From Dolomedes plantarius (Eukaryota; Arthropoda; Arachnida; Araneae; Dolomedidae), in NCBI GenBank assembly GCA_907164885.2, contig OU015493.1, forward strand, positions 122,462,693 through 122,526,692: a stretch of DNA of 64,000 nt. The letters are read 5' to 3'. The notes beneath the pieces are model-generated. The model did not search any database, had not been told where the DNA came from, and saw nothing but the letters and a program-made list of their open reading frames with translations. Position numbers and translations under genes: made by a program. Position 1 is the first letter of the stretch. Each line of letters opens with the position of its first letter. Positions 33,727 through 46,853 of this stretch are shown one piece after another.

Positions 33727-34099
33727 TATATGAATACTGATATTAATTGAGAATATTATTATTTTACCTGTAATAATGCAAGCTATTGGTATCATACATT
33801 TCATTTTTGAATTGCTCACTACAAGTTATATGAAATGATTAATAATTGAGATGATTATGATTGCAGTGTGTAAGATAAATATGTAAAAAAACTGATGAGA
33901 AGCTTTAGGCCCATGAGAAAAGTAAAGAAAAATTTCTTATGAACCATTTAGCGACCACAGCGACGAATTTCATCAGCTCTGTTGGTACAATATAAGCAAC
34001 TTTTTTCTTTTAACTGTCGCTGGCGATGGCTAATCAAGCTGTATCCCCACATCGGAGCACTGATATGATCAGCTATTTTATACGCTCAACATACCCGAT

Positions 34100-34450
34100 T
34101 ACTTAAAGCTGCTGTGTACTAACCCTATTGGATTTTCTCATCTCAACGTTAACCTATTGAGAGAAAATTTGTCTACGATTTACAGCTACATAAATACTGA
34201 TAATCCAATAAAAATCGTATTTTCAGATAGCCTGAACTTTTCTGCACCTTGGAACAGGATTCATTTTAGAAATGTTGTCATACAAAGGAATTTAAAAGCG
34301 TTTAAAACACACTATACCAGATTTTCCCCCAAAATAATTTAAATTTTAAAATATCATTTAAATTTTAAAAAAACTAATAATGCCCTAAGGTGTAAAATTT
34401 TTTTCTCTATTACGGAGTATAATTAAAAAAAAATTCCACTTGTTCTTAGC
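34100..34450 (+). repeat. MITE family R, copy 2 (right end missing)
   Basis: Begins GCTGCTGTGTACTAACCCTA and follows the copy at 34790 through TGAACTTTTCTGCACCTTGG and CACACTATACCAGATTTT. It loses similarity near 34440 without the inverted right end. Confidence 0.7.
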
Positions 34451-34789
34451 TATACCATAACACATCATAATCACATTATTACATAAGAACCACATTTTTA
34501 GCCTGGTTTACTTATGGGCAGATGTATTGAGCTAATTTTGCTTCGTAATTATCAAAAGTATTCCTCTTCTTTTCTTGCGTAATTTAGATGTAGGTAACAA
34601 ATTATTCATCGAGTTCGCGGAATATCAAAATTATGACAGTAAAATTATAACAACAAAATGCTTTCACACTTAATTTCTTAACTATTATGTTTTAAGACAT
34701 AATAGCAATTACTCTATCTGTAACATAATATGTTATGATAATATCATAGCAGCATACATAGACATTATAACTACAACAACTTTTACGTG

Positions 34790-35211
34790 AAGGCTGATGT
34801 GTACTAACCTTATTGGATTCGCTCACCTCTATGGAGAAAATTTATCTACTGTTTACAGATACATACTATTTGCTGATAATCCAATAAAAATGGTATTTTC
34901 AGAGAGCCTGAACTTTTCTGCACCTTGGAACAGGATTCATTTTAGAAATGTTGTCATACAAAGGAATTTAAAAGCGTTTAAAACACACTATACCAGATTT
35001 TTTCCCCCGAATAATTTTAATTTTAAAATATAATTTATATTTTTTCTCCAAAAATGAAAAATGCCCCACGGTGTAAAATTTCTTTCTCTATTACAGAGTA
35101 CAGTTTTTAAACAAAAATCTTTCAATCCAAGTCGGAAATTCTTGGACAAATTTTTTCCATAGGTTAACTTTGAGGTGAGCGAATCTAGTTGGATTAGTAC
35201 ACAGCAGCCTT
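34790..35211 (+). mobile_element. MITE family R, copy 3 (both ends)
   Basis: The left AAGGCTGATGTGTACTAACC and right GGATTAGTACACAGCAGCCT ends are inverted. The match continues inward through ATTCGCTCACCTC. About 420 bp and non-coding: its short open frame 34797-35033 also occurs in the decayed copy at 34157 and shows no domain. Superfamily unknown. Confidence 0.75.
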
Positions 35212-35692
35212 TTAAGATACATTCTTACGTTCGGAGCACTTTTTTTCAAAAATATACAGTACTGATTAAATACATATATTTTTAGTTCATGAAAAACAAA
35301 TACATTTTGATAAACATTTCATAACATTATAAAATATAGGGAATTTTTTATAAATTTTTAGTACAATTCAGTGATTACGCCAGAGATCCTACACTCAATT
35401 CATTTTAACATATTTTAATTGTCTTTATGCTATATACTAATGTGACACTTACCTGTGTTCTGAAGTAAAAGTACCAGCCGATCAGTTTTAAAAGCAGACC
35501 AAAACGAACAATTGCAGAATATTGGTACATCCTTTCCTAACGTAGTAATGTATTGCTCTAACCCGGATCTTTAATTACCATTGAGATATTAAAGTTAAAC
35601 TGTGCCAGAAAGTTGCCCCGCCAAGTGGGGCTACTTTGTGACATCTGTTTTTTCGCCCTGAAATCCAAGAGGAACACATCCAAGAAGAACAC
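35212..35692. other. Non-coding interval
   Basis: No gene or recognised repeat. Confidence 0.5.
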
Positions 35693-36450
35693 CGGAGTAC
35701 ATTCAAATTAAATACAACGGTCAATGTATGTAATTAATGTCAAAAAATAAATAAATATGTATATATTTATAATAAGTACGACGATCAATGTATACAATTG
35801 ATGTAAAAAAAAAACTATATTTATAAAAAAATCGAAGGAATATTTTTATAGACAAAATAATGTAGAAGAAAATATTCAAATTAAATCTAATAGGACATAC
35901 TAAAGAATATAGTACAGTTAATATAGTACAGTTTGAGGATCCTATCTTTTACAGTATTTTAATATTTTTTTGGATAATGTCCAATCGTCTGCCGTATTAG
36001 CAAGAATTTTTTTTTTTGTCTATTTAGTTGTTACGCCCGTGACAATAAATTTATTTAAAGTACCAGAAAAAGAAATCACGTGATCAGTATTTAATAAATT
36101 AAATTCTAAATATTAATCTTTAAAAATTCACTAAAAATCAGAAAAGGGAGGTAAAGATACGAAAAAGATTTCATTTTAAAGGAATTTTTATGATCTTTCG
36201 CGTGATATAAATTTCATAACCCTCAAAATATTATTTTAAATGCAAACTTTAAAAAAGTTTCAAAAACAGCTTAAAAATTTAATTTAAAAAAATCTAAGAA
36301 GAATTTTTCTTAAATCTTTCTTAGTGCACCCCTACACTATAAGAAGAATCGTCATGCAAAATTTCAGCCCTTTAGGTCCAGCTGTTTTGTCTGTGCGATG
36401 TATGTCAGTCAGTGAGTCAGTCAGTTACGGAACTATTTTATATATATAGA
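35693..36450 (-). mobile_element. Non-autonomous Helitron, copy B (3' end missing)
   Basis: Lacks the terminal hairpin and CTAG: the plus-strand match begins GGAGTACATTC at 35693. Its 5' terminus (plus-strand GA at 36449-36450) is directly joined to the CTAG of copy C. Confidence 0.8.
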
Positions 36451-37128
36451 CTAGCTGAAAACCCGCGCTTCGCTACGGAGTACATTGAAATTAAATACAA
36501 CGGTCAATGTATGCAATTAATTCCAAAAAAAATAAATATATATATATATTTATAATAAATACGACGATCAATGTATACAATTGATGTAAAAAAACATATT
36601 TATAAAAAAAATCGTAAGGGATATTTTTATAGGCAAAATAAAGTCCAATCGTCTGCCGCATTAGCAAGAAAAAAATATTTTTTTTGTCTATTGCACGTGA
36701 CGATAAATTTATTTAAAGTACCAGAAAAAGAATCACGTGATCAGCATTTAATAAATTAAATTCTAAAAATTAATCTTTAAAAATTCACCAAAAATCAGGA
36801 AATGGAGATAAAATTCGTAAAAAAATTTCATTTTGAAGGAATTTTTATGATCTTTCTCGTGATATAAATTTTATAACCCTCAATGTATTATTTTAAATGC
36901 AAACGTAAAAAAAAGTTTAAAAAACAGCTTAAAAATTTTATTTAAAAAAATCTAAGAAGAATTTTTGAAAAATCTTTCTTAGTGCACCCCTACACTATTA
37001 GAAGAATCGCCATGCAAAATTTCAGCCCTTTAGGTCCAGCTGTTTGGTCTGTGCGTTGTATGTCAGTCAGTCAGTGAATGAATGAATGAATGAATGAGTC
37101 AGTTACGGAACTGTTTTATATATATACA
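36451..37128 (-). mobile_element. Non-autonomous Helitron, copy C
   Basis: Plus strand starts CTAGCTGAAAACCCGCGCTT. Its 5' TC has mutated to TG (plus-strand CA at 37127-37128), and it abuts the CTAG of copy D. It is the middle unit of a three-unit head-to-tail array. Confidence 0.82.
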
Positions 37129-37922
37129 CTAGCTGAAAACCCACACTTCGCTACGGAGTACATTCAAAGTAAAAACATCGGTGAATGTATGCAATTAATG
37201 CCAATATATATATAATAAATACGACGATCAATGTATATAATTGATGTAAAATATATATATATTTATAAAAAAATCGTAAGGGATATTTTTATAGACAAAA
37301 TAATGTAGAAGAAGATATTCAAATTAAATCTAATATAAAGAATACTAAAGAATATAGTACAGTTAATATAGTACAGTTTCTAGAACATTTCTTTTACTGT
37401 ATTTTAATATTTTTTTGGATAATGTCCAATCGTCTGCCGCATTAGCAAGAAAAAAAAAATTATTTTTTGTCTATTTAGTTTTTATGCACGTGACGATAAA
37501 TTTATTTAAAGTACCAGAAAAAGAAGTCACGTGATCAGCATTTAATAAATTAAATTCTAAAAATTAATCTTTAAAAATTCACGAAAAATCAGGAAATGAA
37601 GGTAAAGATTCGAAAAAGATTTCATTTTAAAGGAATTTTTATGAACTTTCTCGTGATATAAATTTTATAACCCTCAAATTATTATTTTAAATGCAAACTT
37701 AAAAAAAGTAAAAAAAAACAGCTTAAAAATTTAATTTTAAAAAATCTAAGAAGAATTTTTCAAAAATCTCTCTTAGTGCACCCCTACACTACAAGAAGAA
37801 TCGCCATGCAAAATTTCAGCCCTTTAGGTCCAGCGGTTTGGTCTGTGCGTTATATGTCAGTCAGTCAGTGAATGAATGAATGAATGAATGAGTCAGTTAC
37901 GGAACTGTTTTATATATATAGA
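37129..37922 (-). mobile_element. Non-autonomous Helitron, copy D
   Basis: Plus strand CTAGCTGAAAACCC at 37129 to TATATATAGA at 37922, followed by T as expected. Includes short TCAG and AATG tandem runs near its 5' end. Confidence 0.82.
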
Positions 37923-38685
37923 TTACAAATATTGAATAGCTTTATTTATATCTTTGACATCAAACAGACTTCGGGTGCGCAGGGCAGTCATCGGTTCATT
38001 GAGAAGATGAGGAAATTCTTTCGGCACATTCTGCTCCTTCGGGCAGTTTTTTCCAGATAGTCAATATTTTTTTCTCCCCAGTGGTATTTTAGAGGACGGA
38101 AAAATGCAACACCGAGCGGCTGGAGGAGGTGGTTCGACTTTTGGGTTATTTTGTAACAATGTCAATGTGTCACAAAGTAACTCCCTTACCTTTCGATATT
38201 TAGGTTATGGTCTCATATCACTCGGAAATATAACTACGCATAAGTTATATTGCTCCACAATCTAACCAACATATTAACAATCAAAATAATTACGTATGGT
38301 AGTTGGTTGTATAAGGTGTTAGCCTTCAGCACACAAAGTTTCCGAAGTTTGAGTCAATAGCTTGACAACAGGTTTGAATAATGCATTGACCAACTCAGAC
38401 CCGCCATTGACCAGCAAATGACGAGCAGAAGCTTCGGACACTGGCCGCTAGGTGTCTCTGTATGTCGGACAAGCTGTTGGCTCTGTTCTTTGCCTACCCG
38501 GTATCACGGGCGCGGTGCAAGATCCGAAATACGAAAAAAATTATTATGTGTCACGAAGTTACCCATGCAGTCACAAAGTAACCCCCATCTTACGGTATTT
38601 CAAAAAATCACTGAAATATACAAAAAAAATGGAAAAGCACTCATTTTTTTAACACTTTAGTAGTAACCTGAAAATTATTGGACGC
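37923..38685. other. Non-coding interval
   Basis: No gene recognised. The overlapping frames 38418-38660 have no domain. The motif GTCACAAAGTAAC occurs twice (about 38167 and 38570). Confidence 0.45.
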
Positions 38686-39262
38686 CAGTAGTATCATTGG
38701 GTCTGCCAGGCCCAGGAAATTTTAAAAAATTCAAAAATACATAAATACTAATTAATCATTGAAAATGGTTTTAGGACATCCATTAAAGCATACTAAGTCT
38801 GAAATTAAAGAAATCAATTTTATTTTTTATTTTTTTTTACATACTAGAAACTGATTACATAATAAAATTTATAGAAAACCGATACAAAAAATAAATTTGA
38901 TTAGAATGTAAAAAAATCTAAACACTTCAACTGCAATTTTGACATATTATTGTTGCATATTTTAAACTGATGCAGACTGAACATCATGTTGACACTGTAA
39001 ATTGAAAACCTTTTTCGAGGTAGACGGGCCCATGGGGAAAATAATCTAACAGTGATAACCTTTGGTCTATGAGGCCCAGACTGCTTTTTGAGACTTGTTT
39101 GTCACTTCAATTTTGTAACTAAACTAAGGTAGGATCAAAGAATGTCATCTAGAGTACTTCATAGAAAGGTATTCTAGTGGTGAATTGGTTAACTGGTTTC
39201 TATATATCAGATAATACAAAATCTGTTGTCTCCTGGGCCTCACAGACCCAGGGATACCACTG
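38686..39262. mobile_element. Inverted-repeat MITE
   Basis: The left end CAGTAGTATCATTGGGTCTG and right inverse CAGACCCAGGGATACCACTG match over about 32 bp, including GGCCCAGG. 577 bp and non-coding. No clear target duplication; superfamily unknown. Confidence 0.7.
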
Positions 39263-39299
39263 AAGAATAAAAAAATTATCTTTTTATAAGTACAGGTAC

Positions 39300-39651
39300 C
39301 TGTTGTTGTTGCTTATGTCAATTGACCGACAGCAACATCAGATCAAGTTCCAAAGGCTATGGGCGATAAAGGTGCGGCTCCTGTTTTGACTGGCACCACA
39401 AGGGTCGGAGTCCGACTTGGCCAAGGGACAAGCACCGTAACTTTGAACCGAGTCAAATGACGAGACCAGAACACTTGACCCCGCACCTCCAGAGGTAATT
39501 TTGAGAACTTGGAGGACATTGTAGCCAAGACAGATATTACGTGCACTAGCCGCCATTAGTGTACATGGCAGTGGTTTGTCAGAGACAAGCATCGAACCAG
39601 TGACTTTCAGATCACTAGTCCGCTGATCTTGCCAACTGGCCACTGCGCCCC
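39300..39651 (-). mobile_element. tRNA-derived SINE, copy 2
   Basis: 352 bp flanked by ACAGGTAC (39292-39299 and 39652-39659). The same head (TGGCCAGTTGG, GGTTCGATGC on the minus strand) and body as 13923-14277. Confidence 0.9.
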
Positions 39652-39837
39652 ACAGGTACTTGTAGAATGGTTAAGTTAACACGCATAGCTTAGCTTTTAG
39701 ATCAAAACACAGTATTATGTGAAACGCTATTGTGAAATTTTGATTGAAATACATTGAAAAACTTTTAAATTATTAGCTTTCTCGTTCAGAAAAGTAACTG
39801 AAAAATGAATTTATAGAAAATACATTTAAAGATACTA

Positions 39838-40294
39838 CAGTAAAACCTCGTTTATCCGGACTAACTGGGACCATAGGCAATCCGGATAATCGAAAATCCG
39901 GGTAATATAAGCAAAACAAAATCCTTAACTAAGCAGACGTACGGTTTATTACGATAAAAAATGTTTTGTAACGAAGTATTGTTTACAAGGCATTAAGAAT
40001 ATAAAAATAACTTTTCACATCATTTCTTAGCAAAGAAATGGTAAGTCTAGTAAAGATTTCTTAAACTCAACAAAAAACATTTTATTACCATAATTTATTG
40101 AACAATCTATGCAGGAACTGTACATTGAATCAAACTAAAAAGCGAATATTTGGCGTACTTATAGTTACGTTCTTGCTATCATAGTTAAAAATTATTATCT
40201 AAGGGGAACATTAAATTAAAAAAAAGTCTACAAATCTGATCCGGATTATCCGGAGATCCGGATAAATGAGGGCCGGATAAACGATGTTTTACTG
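39838..40294. mobile_element. pogo/Tigger-like MITE
   Basis: The ends CAGTAAAACCTCGTTTATCC and the inverse GGATAAACGATGTTTTACTG are flanked by TA (39836-39837 and 40295-40296). The ATCCGGATAA motifs are typical of pogo-group terminal repeats. 457 bp with no transposase. Confidence 0.88.
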
Positions 40295-40969
40295 TACTTC
40301 CGGTCTTTTAATATCGCTTTTGGTTTATTAAATTGGCCAAAAATTCTCATACATTGTTCGTTCAAATAAGAGTAAAGCAGTTGTAGAATCCAAAAAGATT
40401 GACCTTTGAAATAGAGCAATAAGAAACATTCCGTCATTTTGCATCAAAAAAGCTGTTTCAACGTAGGCAGATACATACCTCAAATGACTTTAGGAAAAGA
40501 TAATTACAGAAAATTTGCATAAAACGTAAAACAGGAACACAGATCTTCTTGATATCCACGATGAAATTAGAATGTGGATTGTCCATAGAGACAATAACAC
40601 TTAATGCTCCTGAGGATGATTTATTGATTCGTTCGAAACCAATCGCTATCATTTTATTTTTATTGTAGATATTAAAAAGCTGTGTGTTCGAGTTTCAGGA
40701 TAAGATTTTATTGTATAATATTTTTGTAGAGATAACTTAAATTTGATTAAGCCATTAAATTGGAAAATAAAGTCTTTAAATTTAATTTTTTTTTAGTCAA
40801 GTGTGACCAACTCATACACTTCAGTGTTCTACTTTCATGCTCTAAAAACTTATATGACCGATTTAAAGTACATTTATTAGGTAAAAACTAGTTTAAATTT
40901 TTTTAACCTTAACATAATTTGAAATGAAATTCACGCCTTATATTTTTTCGACAATTCTGTTCTTTTTAA
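40295..40969. other. Non-coding interval
   Basis: No gene or recognised repeat. Minus-strand frames 40437-40246 and 40652-40458 show no domain. Confidence 0.45.
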
Positions 40970-41589
40970 TCTATATATATATAAAACAGTTCCGTATCTG
41001 ACTGATTGACTGACTGACATACAACGCACAGACCAAACCGCTGGATATAAAGGGCTGAAATTTTGCATGGCGATTCTTCTTTCAGTGTAAGGGTGCACTA
41101 AGAAAGATTTTTGAAAAATTCTTCTTAAGATTTTAAAATTAAATTTTTAAGCTATTTTAGTAACTTTCTTAAAGTTTGCATTTAGAACAATAATTTGAAG
41201 ATTATAAAATTTATATCACAAGAAAGACCATGAAAATTCCTTTAAATTGAATTCTTTTTCAAATATTTACCTCCATTCTCTTATTTTTGGTGAATTTTTG
41301 AAGATTAAATTTTAGAATTTAATTTATTAAATGCTGATCACGTGATTTCTTTTTCTGGTACTTTAAATAAATTTATCGTCACGTCCATCACAATGAAATA
41401 GATAAAAAATATTTTTACCCTTGTTAATGCAGCAGACGATTGGACATTATAAAAAAAAATATTAAAACAGTAAAAGATATGTTCCTCAAACTATACTATA
41501 TTAACTATAGGATATTTTTTTAGTATGTCCTATTAGATTTAATTTGAATATTTTCTGCTACATTATTTTGTCTATAAAAATATCCCTTA

Positions 41590-41646
<57 letters not shown>

Positions 41647-41647
<1 letters not shown>

Positions 41648-43468
41648 CTATTCTAAAAAAACTAACTGCCGCTGCAGCAGCCGCCGCCGCCGCCGCTGTC
41701 AAAAGCTTGTCACGCTATCTCCTCCGAAACCGCTGGGGGTATGGGGTCGAGACCGATACCAATCGATGCAGAATAATGTGGGGAAGAAAGTTAGACATGT
41801 CTCATATTCGTCGGACTTTAAGTTTTTTTTAAATTTTATGTTTTGTGGGAAAATATTGACTTTTTCATGTTCAGATTACGATAACTCGCCAAAAAAGGAT
41901 CGTAGAATTTTTTTTTTACAATCTAAGACTACAGACATTTCTCCTTCAAACAAGACCTCATTTGTTTAAAAATAATTTAAAACAGACTGATATTTTTATT
42001 AAAATTGAAAACTCACTTTTTGGAAAAATTTATGCGTGTCGAGATATATAAATTCGATGCTATCAGACTTATTATGTTACAAAGAAAATATTTATATCAA
42101 CTTGAAGATGAAAGCTTTCTCATTCACATAAACTTCATTTCAAGTCTCTATCTTAAAATTTCGATTTTTAATTGAATTTTAAAGAAATACTTCAAAAAAA
42201 TCTTCTCATTCGCTTGCTTTGCAGAAGGATTGAAAGAAGATCCGATTTTTCACCCATCTTCATCCGGGCTGCATATTACCATTCTTTACATGAATTCACG
42301 CCATTACATCGTTTGGCGGCTGCTGATTGGTCAATGAGTTTACATCGGTATTTGTGTATTTGGTGCGCTGATTCTTATTAAAGCATGTCTGTTTTCAAAG
42401 AATCAAAACTTCCATCACTATTTTTCAACGAAATAGAATCTATTTCAAATAATAGTATCGTAGTACGCAGTAACGTTCAAAATTACATATTTGTGCATCA
42501 TAAAATTTATGCATTTGTACAATAAAGTCACTTTATTTTCAGTCTATTTTTGGTAATTTTCAGAAGAGTATTTATAATTTTTATTTTTTAAGAGTAAGGT
42601 TAAAAAACTAAAGTGTGCAAAACAGCAAAAAATATATAATTTGCATCTTGCAATTAAGATTTTAATTAAAAAAATAAGCAATTTTTTAAAAATTCAATAG
42701 TTAAATTTAAAAATAAATAAATAAAGCTTTCATTTTTTTAAATTCAACATTTAAATTCTAAAAAAAAACGAAAATATCTTTCCTTTTTTTATAATTCAAC
42801 ATTTAAATTTAAGAAAAAATTCAACTTTGAGTAATATTTACTCTATTTTATTCTACTCATAAAATTTTACAGTGAAATTACTACGGAAATTGGTAATTAC
42901 TTAAAATTTTCCATACACAAAAAAGAAATATGAAGGCATTTATGGCGAAAATTTCTTTTACAAATAGTTTGTCACTTTAAATTACTTTTACATTAATAGG
43001 TGGCGCCACTTAAAAAAATTCACGTTCTTTGTAAACTATCACGTAAAAAATATATAAAAATGAAAGCAACTAAGAAATAGATTTTATCTCATTTAAAATA
43101 CTCTTAGGATCAAATATTATGCAATTATCGAGATGACAGCAACTAAGACATATATTTTAGCATTTATCTCATTTAAAATGCGATTAGGATCAAATGTTAT
43201 AGCAATTACCGATGCAAAGTCAATTGACCAATCAGCAGCCGCCAAACGATGTAATGGCGTGAATTCATGTAAGGAATGGTAATATGCATCCGGGCTTATC
43301 CCCCCCCCCCCCCCATCTACCCGGGCTTCATCCATTTCGCCGGGAGGGGGGGGAAGCTTCAACTGTAAACAAATGAATGACTCAATCGCTGTAAACAAGT
43401 ATTGAGTCATTCATTCCCTTGATTCACCAGAGGAGCGAGCGTAGCGAGCCTAGGGGCGAAGCCCCTAG
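41647..43468 (+). mobile_element. Second Helitron-like element inside copy E
   Basis: Starts TCTATTCTAAAA after A within (TA)n and ends in the hairpin CTAGGGGCGAAGCCCCTAG followed by T. There is no target duplication. It contains a GCC-rich run (about 41667-41697), C- and G-runs (about 43300-43352) and an inverted pair (42267-42346 with 43200-43292). No Rep or helicase. The exact start is less certain than the end. Confidence 0.55.
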
Positions 43469-43684
43469 TATATATATATATATATATATATATTACATCA
43501 ATTGTATACGTTGATCGCCGAATTTATTATAAATAAACAAATAAATAGCTATATATATATATATATATATATATTTCTAATGGAAAGGCAAAATACCAAT
43601 ACATATAAAAAGATAAAATGACAGTACAAAGATATAAACATGTACATGAGATGGCAAAACTGAAAACAGAGTATAAGACCGAAG

Positions 43685-44758
43685 TTATTGCCTTAAAAGT
43701 TCTCTTGCTTCCCAGTACCTTGTGAACACAGTGTGTCCGCGAAGGGCCCCACATCGAAGCAAGTGGTCCCCGCCCATCTCTACTCCAGTATCACAAAGTG
43801 GACAAAAAGGCGTGGTGGAAAGGCCTATACGTTGTAGGTGAGTAGGAAGACAATCATGGCCCGTAGATAAACGGAAGGCCGCAACTGCATCACGTCTAAG
43901 TTTGTCGGGAATTGATGAAGGGCTTACCCTCCCCCAACTTTTTTGGGCTCTGCGAGTCTGAAGATCCCACAATGAGTTAGTTTTATATAGATTTTTCAGG
44001 AACCATTTTATTTTCCAAAAGGAAGTTGATGTATTTTGATGCTGTAGTATATTCGCACCCTTTTTTGCAAGGGAATCTACTTGTTCATTACCCCAGACAC
44101 CACAATGAGCAGGCACCCATTGGAGAACGATTCGTTTTCCCCTCAGATTCAAACTTCTCAAAAGCTCTTGACATCGAGAAATCTCAGGTGTCAGGGGGAG
44201 TTCAACAGAGCTAATTGATTGAATGGCTGCCTGTGAGTCCGAAAAGAGGACTGCATTTTCAAATTTGTGTTGAAGAGCCAGCAGCTGCTGTAAGGCTATG
44301 CTCACGGAAACAACTTCACCATCGAAGGCTGTACCAATGTAGCCTGCTGGGGCGTAGAAAGAAAATATGTCCGAAAAGACACCAGCCCCTACATTAAAAT
44401 GGCAGTCAAATTGAGATCCATCAGTAAAATTGTGCAGCCAATTTTCAGGTGGATATCTAACCGCAATGGTCTCCAGGGTAAGACTTCTTAGGATACTTGG
44501 TGCGACATCTCTTTTCCTATAGATGGTTTCAACTAGATCCAATTTTGTTTCGACATTAGTTATTTCCAAGGGGTTTCTAGGTTTCATAAGAAGTTGAACA
44601 TGACCCGGGAGAACAATATCCTTTCTAATGTCTAGAACTTTCTGGATAAATCCATTCTGGGTTTTAAGTTGTCTTGGCTTGACCACAACGTAGTCCCTCC
44701 AGTAGAAGTCATCGATTCTCAGAAGCTTTTCATAGAGGACCAAAGCCCTCTTCTTCAT
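43685..44758 (-). pseudogene. LINE RNase H domain and C-terminal knuckle
   Basis: A 357-residue open frame, the best kept part of the element. RNase H removes the RNA strand after copying. Motifs are FTDGSQFD (first Asp, about residue 120), DGEVVSVSIALQQL (Glu), LFSDSQAAIQ (second Asp) and WVPAHCGVWGNEQVDSLAK (His/Asp end). Near the C-terminus is CPLCDTGVEMGGDHLLRC, a CCHC-like knuckle usual in these LINEs. It is fused in the wild type to the reverse transcriptase. Here it is separated by a frame break near 44760. Confidence 0.88.
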
Positions 44759-44919
44759 AATATCTTGGAAAGGTTTATTTTATGTCAGGATTAGCATCGC
44801 ATCGATCGGCGTAGACTTCACAGCACCTGTAATCAAGCGGACAGCTTGATTTTGCAGAACTTCGAGTTTGTTGATAACCAGTTGTGGGGCTGTGATGAGG
44901 ACCTCACAGCAATAAGTCA

Positions 44920-46853
44920 TTAAAGGGAGAATAAATGTATTATATGTAGTGTTAAGGGTAGACCGAGCACTCCCCTATTTACAACCTGCCAGACGCTTAA
45001 GGACATTAAATCTATTTGTAACGGCTCGATGAGCCGTTCCCCATGGAGTTTCCAACTTAACTTATTATCAAAAGTCAGTCCCAGGTAGGTTAAATTATCT
45101 GTATTGGCAATCAAACTATTCTTGCACTGAAGCTCTGGGCGAAAAGCCTTATGAGATAGAGAAAAGGACTGTGAAGATGTCTTATCCAGATTAACAGTCA
45201 TATTACTTTCATCACTCCAATCTGAGAGGGCCTATAGTGCCTTGTTTAATCGATTTTCAATAAGGTCTTTTGCACAACGTTTTGGTTCTTGAGTCCATAT
45301 TACCAAATCATCAGCAAACAATAGGCATTTAATACCAGGTATTGATTTAAGAGCTGAGACAAGATCGTTAATATAGACATTGAACAGAGTACAGCTGCTA
45401 ACCGCTCCCTGTGGAAGACCAGTTTGTAGATTAAAACATTTGGAGAAAAAATCTCCAAATTTAACCCTGCAGGTTCTCTGACTTGTAAAAGATCTAATCC
45501 AATTAAATAAGTTTGAAGTGATACCGATGCTCAGGAGCTTCTGGTAGAGCTTTTCCCTCCAGACGAAATCATATGCCCCTTTAAAGTCAACATAGATGGC
45601 TGTCAAGATGTTTCTTTCGTCCAAAACGTCCTTAGCATACTGGCTAAATTGTGTCACTTGATCACACGTTGACCTGTTGTTACGAAAACCAGCCTGTTCT
45701 ACTGCTAAGATACCATATTCTTCAAGATACCAATTCAAGCGGTTAACTACAAGTCTTTCCATGGTTTTTGCAAGTATACTCATGAGCGAGATGGGCCTAT
45801 AGCTATTTAACTGCCCAGGATCCTTGTTTTTCTTTAAGACGGGGACTATAATAGCTCGTCTCCAATGTGCCTGGATCCGGACATTTCCTAAATTCGGTTA
45901 AATATATTCAACATTGTTTTCTTTGCCTCCATGCCCAAATGTCTAAGAAATTCTGCGTGGATGTGGTCCACACCAGGAGATTTTTTTCATTTTAAGGTGC
46001 TTTATTGAAAGTTCCAATTCGAAAGTACTGAATAGAGTATCAAAGATAGCCTCTCCAATCGGCCGCCCTGAATCTTTCTGCAGCTTAAATAACTTTTTCC
46101 ATTCAGTATTCACCACTCTCGACATCTTTCTTGCATATTTTCCCTTTTTCTGGGATTGCGAATAGGATTGTCCAAAAGCATTCGCAATAGTTTTATCCGA
46201 AGTTAACAGTTTATTTCCAAAAGAAATCGGATTCTTTTTGCACCTAGATTTGTAATTTTGTATGTTAGAAATGAATGTAAAATCTTTTAAGCTATCTTTC
46301 TTATAGTCAATATTTGAGATAAAATTATCGAAAGATTTACGTTTAGCTTGTAAAATAGCTTTTTTAATAAGCCATCTTGTTTTCTCCAAGCAACCACATC
46401 AGTTTGCCTTTTAGTGAGCTCAGCCTTTTTTCTAAGACGGCCCCGCTTCTCTTTATGTTCCTCCAATTCAGGGGTCCAAAAACATTTGAAGCCTCTGACT
46501 TTGCCTCTTGGTACGCAAGTCCTCGCACAGTAAAGGATTGTCTTTGTAAGATTATGAACTAGGCTTTCCGGAGGTAGTGAAAGATTGAATTTCTTTCCTT
46601 CTAATTCCTGATCAGTCATTTTTTTCAAACCTGTCCCAATTTGCCTTTTTGTAATTCCATGATATCTTGGAAACTGATTTCTTAAAACAGGCTGCTGGTT
46701 GGTGGACATCAATTGAAGCCATGACTTGTCTATGACCTGAGCCAAGGTCCTCCACAATCTTTCTCTTTGTGCAAGTACTGATATCTGATGAAACAAACAA
46801 CAGGTCTGGGGAACTACCAGATCCGTTATAATGGATATACGTAAGTGGATCAT
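44920..46853 (-). pseudogene. LINE linker and reverse transcriptase domain
   Basis: Open pieces 46853-46287, 46389-45943, 45783-45232 and 45201-44920 read as one domain series. First is a basic linker (CFWTPELEEHKEKRGRLRKK), then the fingers. The reverse transcriptase core includes KTMERLVVNRL, EQAGFRNNRSTCDQV, IYVDFKGAYDFV (first catalytic Asp), LPQGAVSSCTLFNVYI and LLFADDLVIW (FADD box). Thumb sequences follow, such as TYLGLTFDNKLSW. Frame changes between pieces and stops make it inactive. Confidence 0.87.

Noticed and set aside
36571..36759. Short frames inside the Helitron copies, also at 57181-57378 and 25191-25403
   Set aside because: They lie in non-coding repeats and are not conserved between copies.
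37060..37095. TCAG and AATG short tandem runs considered as a CRISPR-like or satellite array
   Set aside because: Simple 4-bp tandem runs within Helitron copies, with no spacers.
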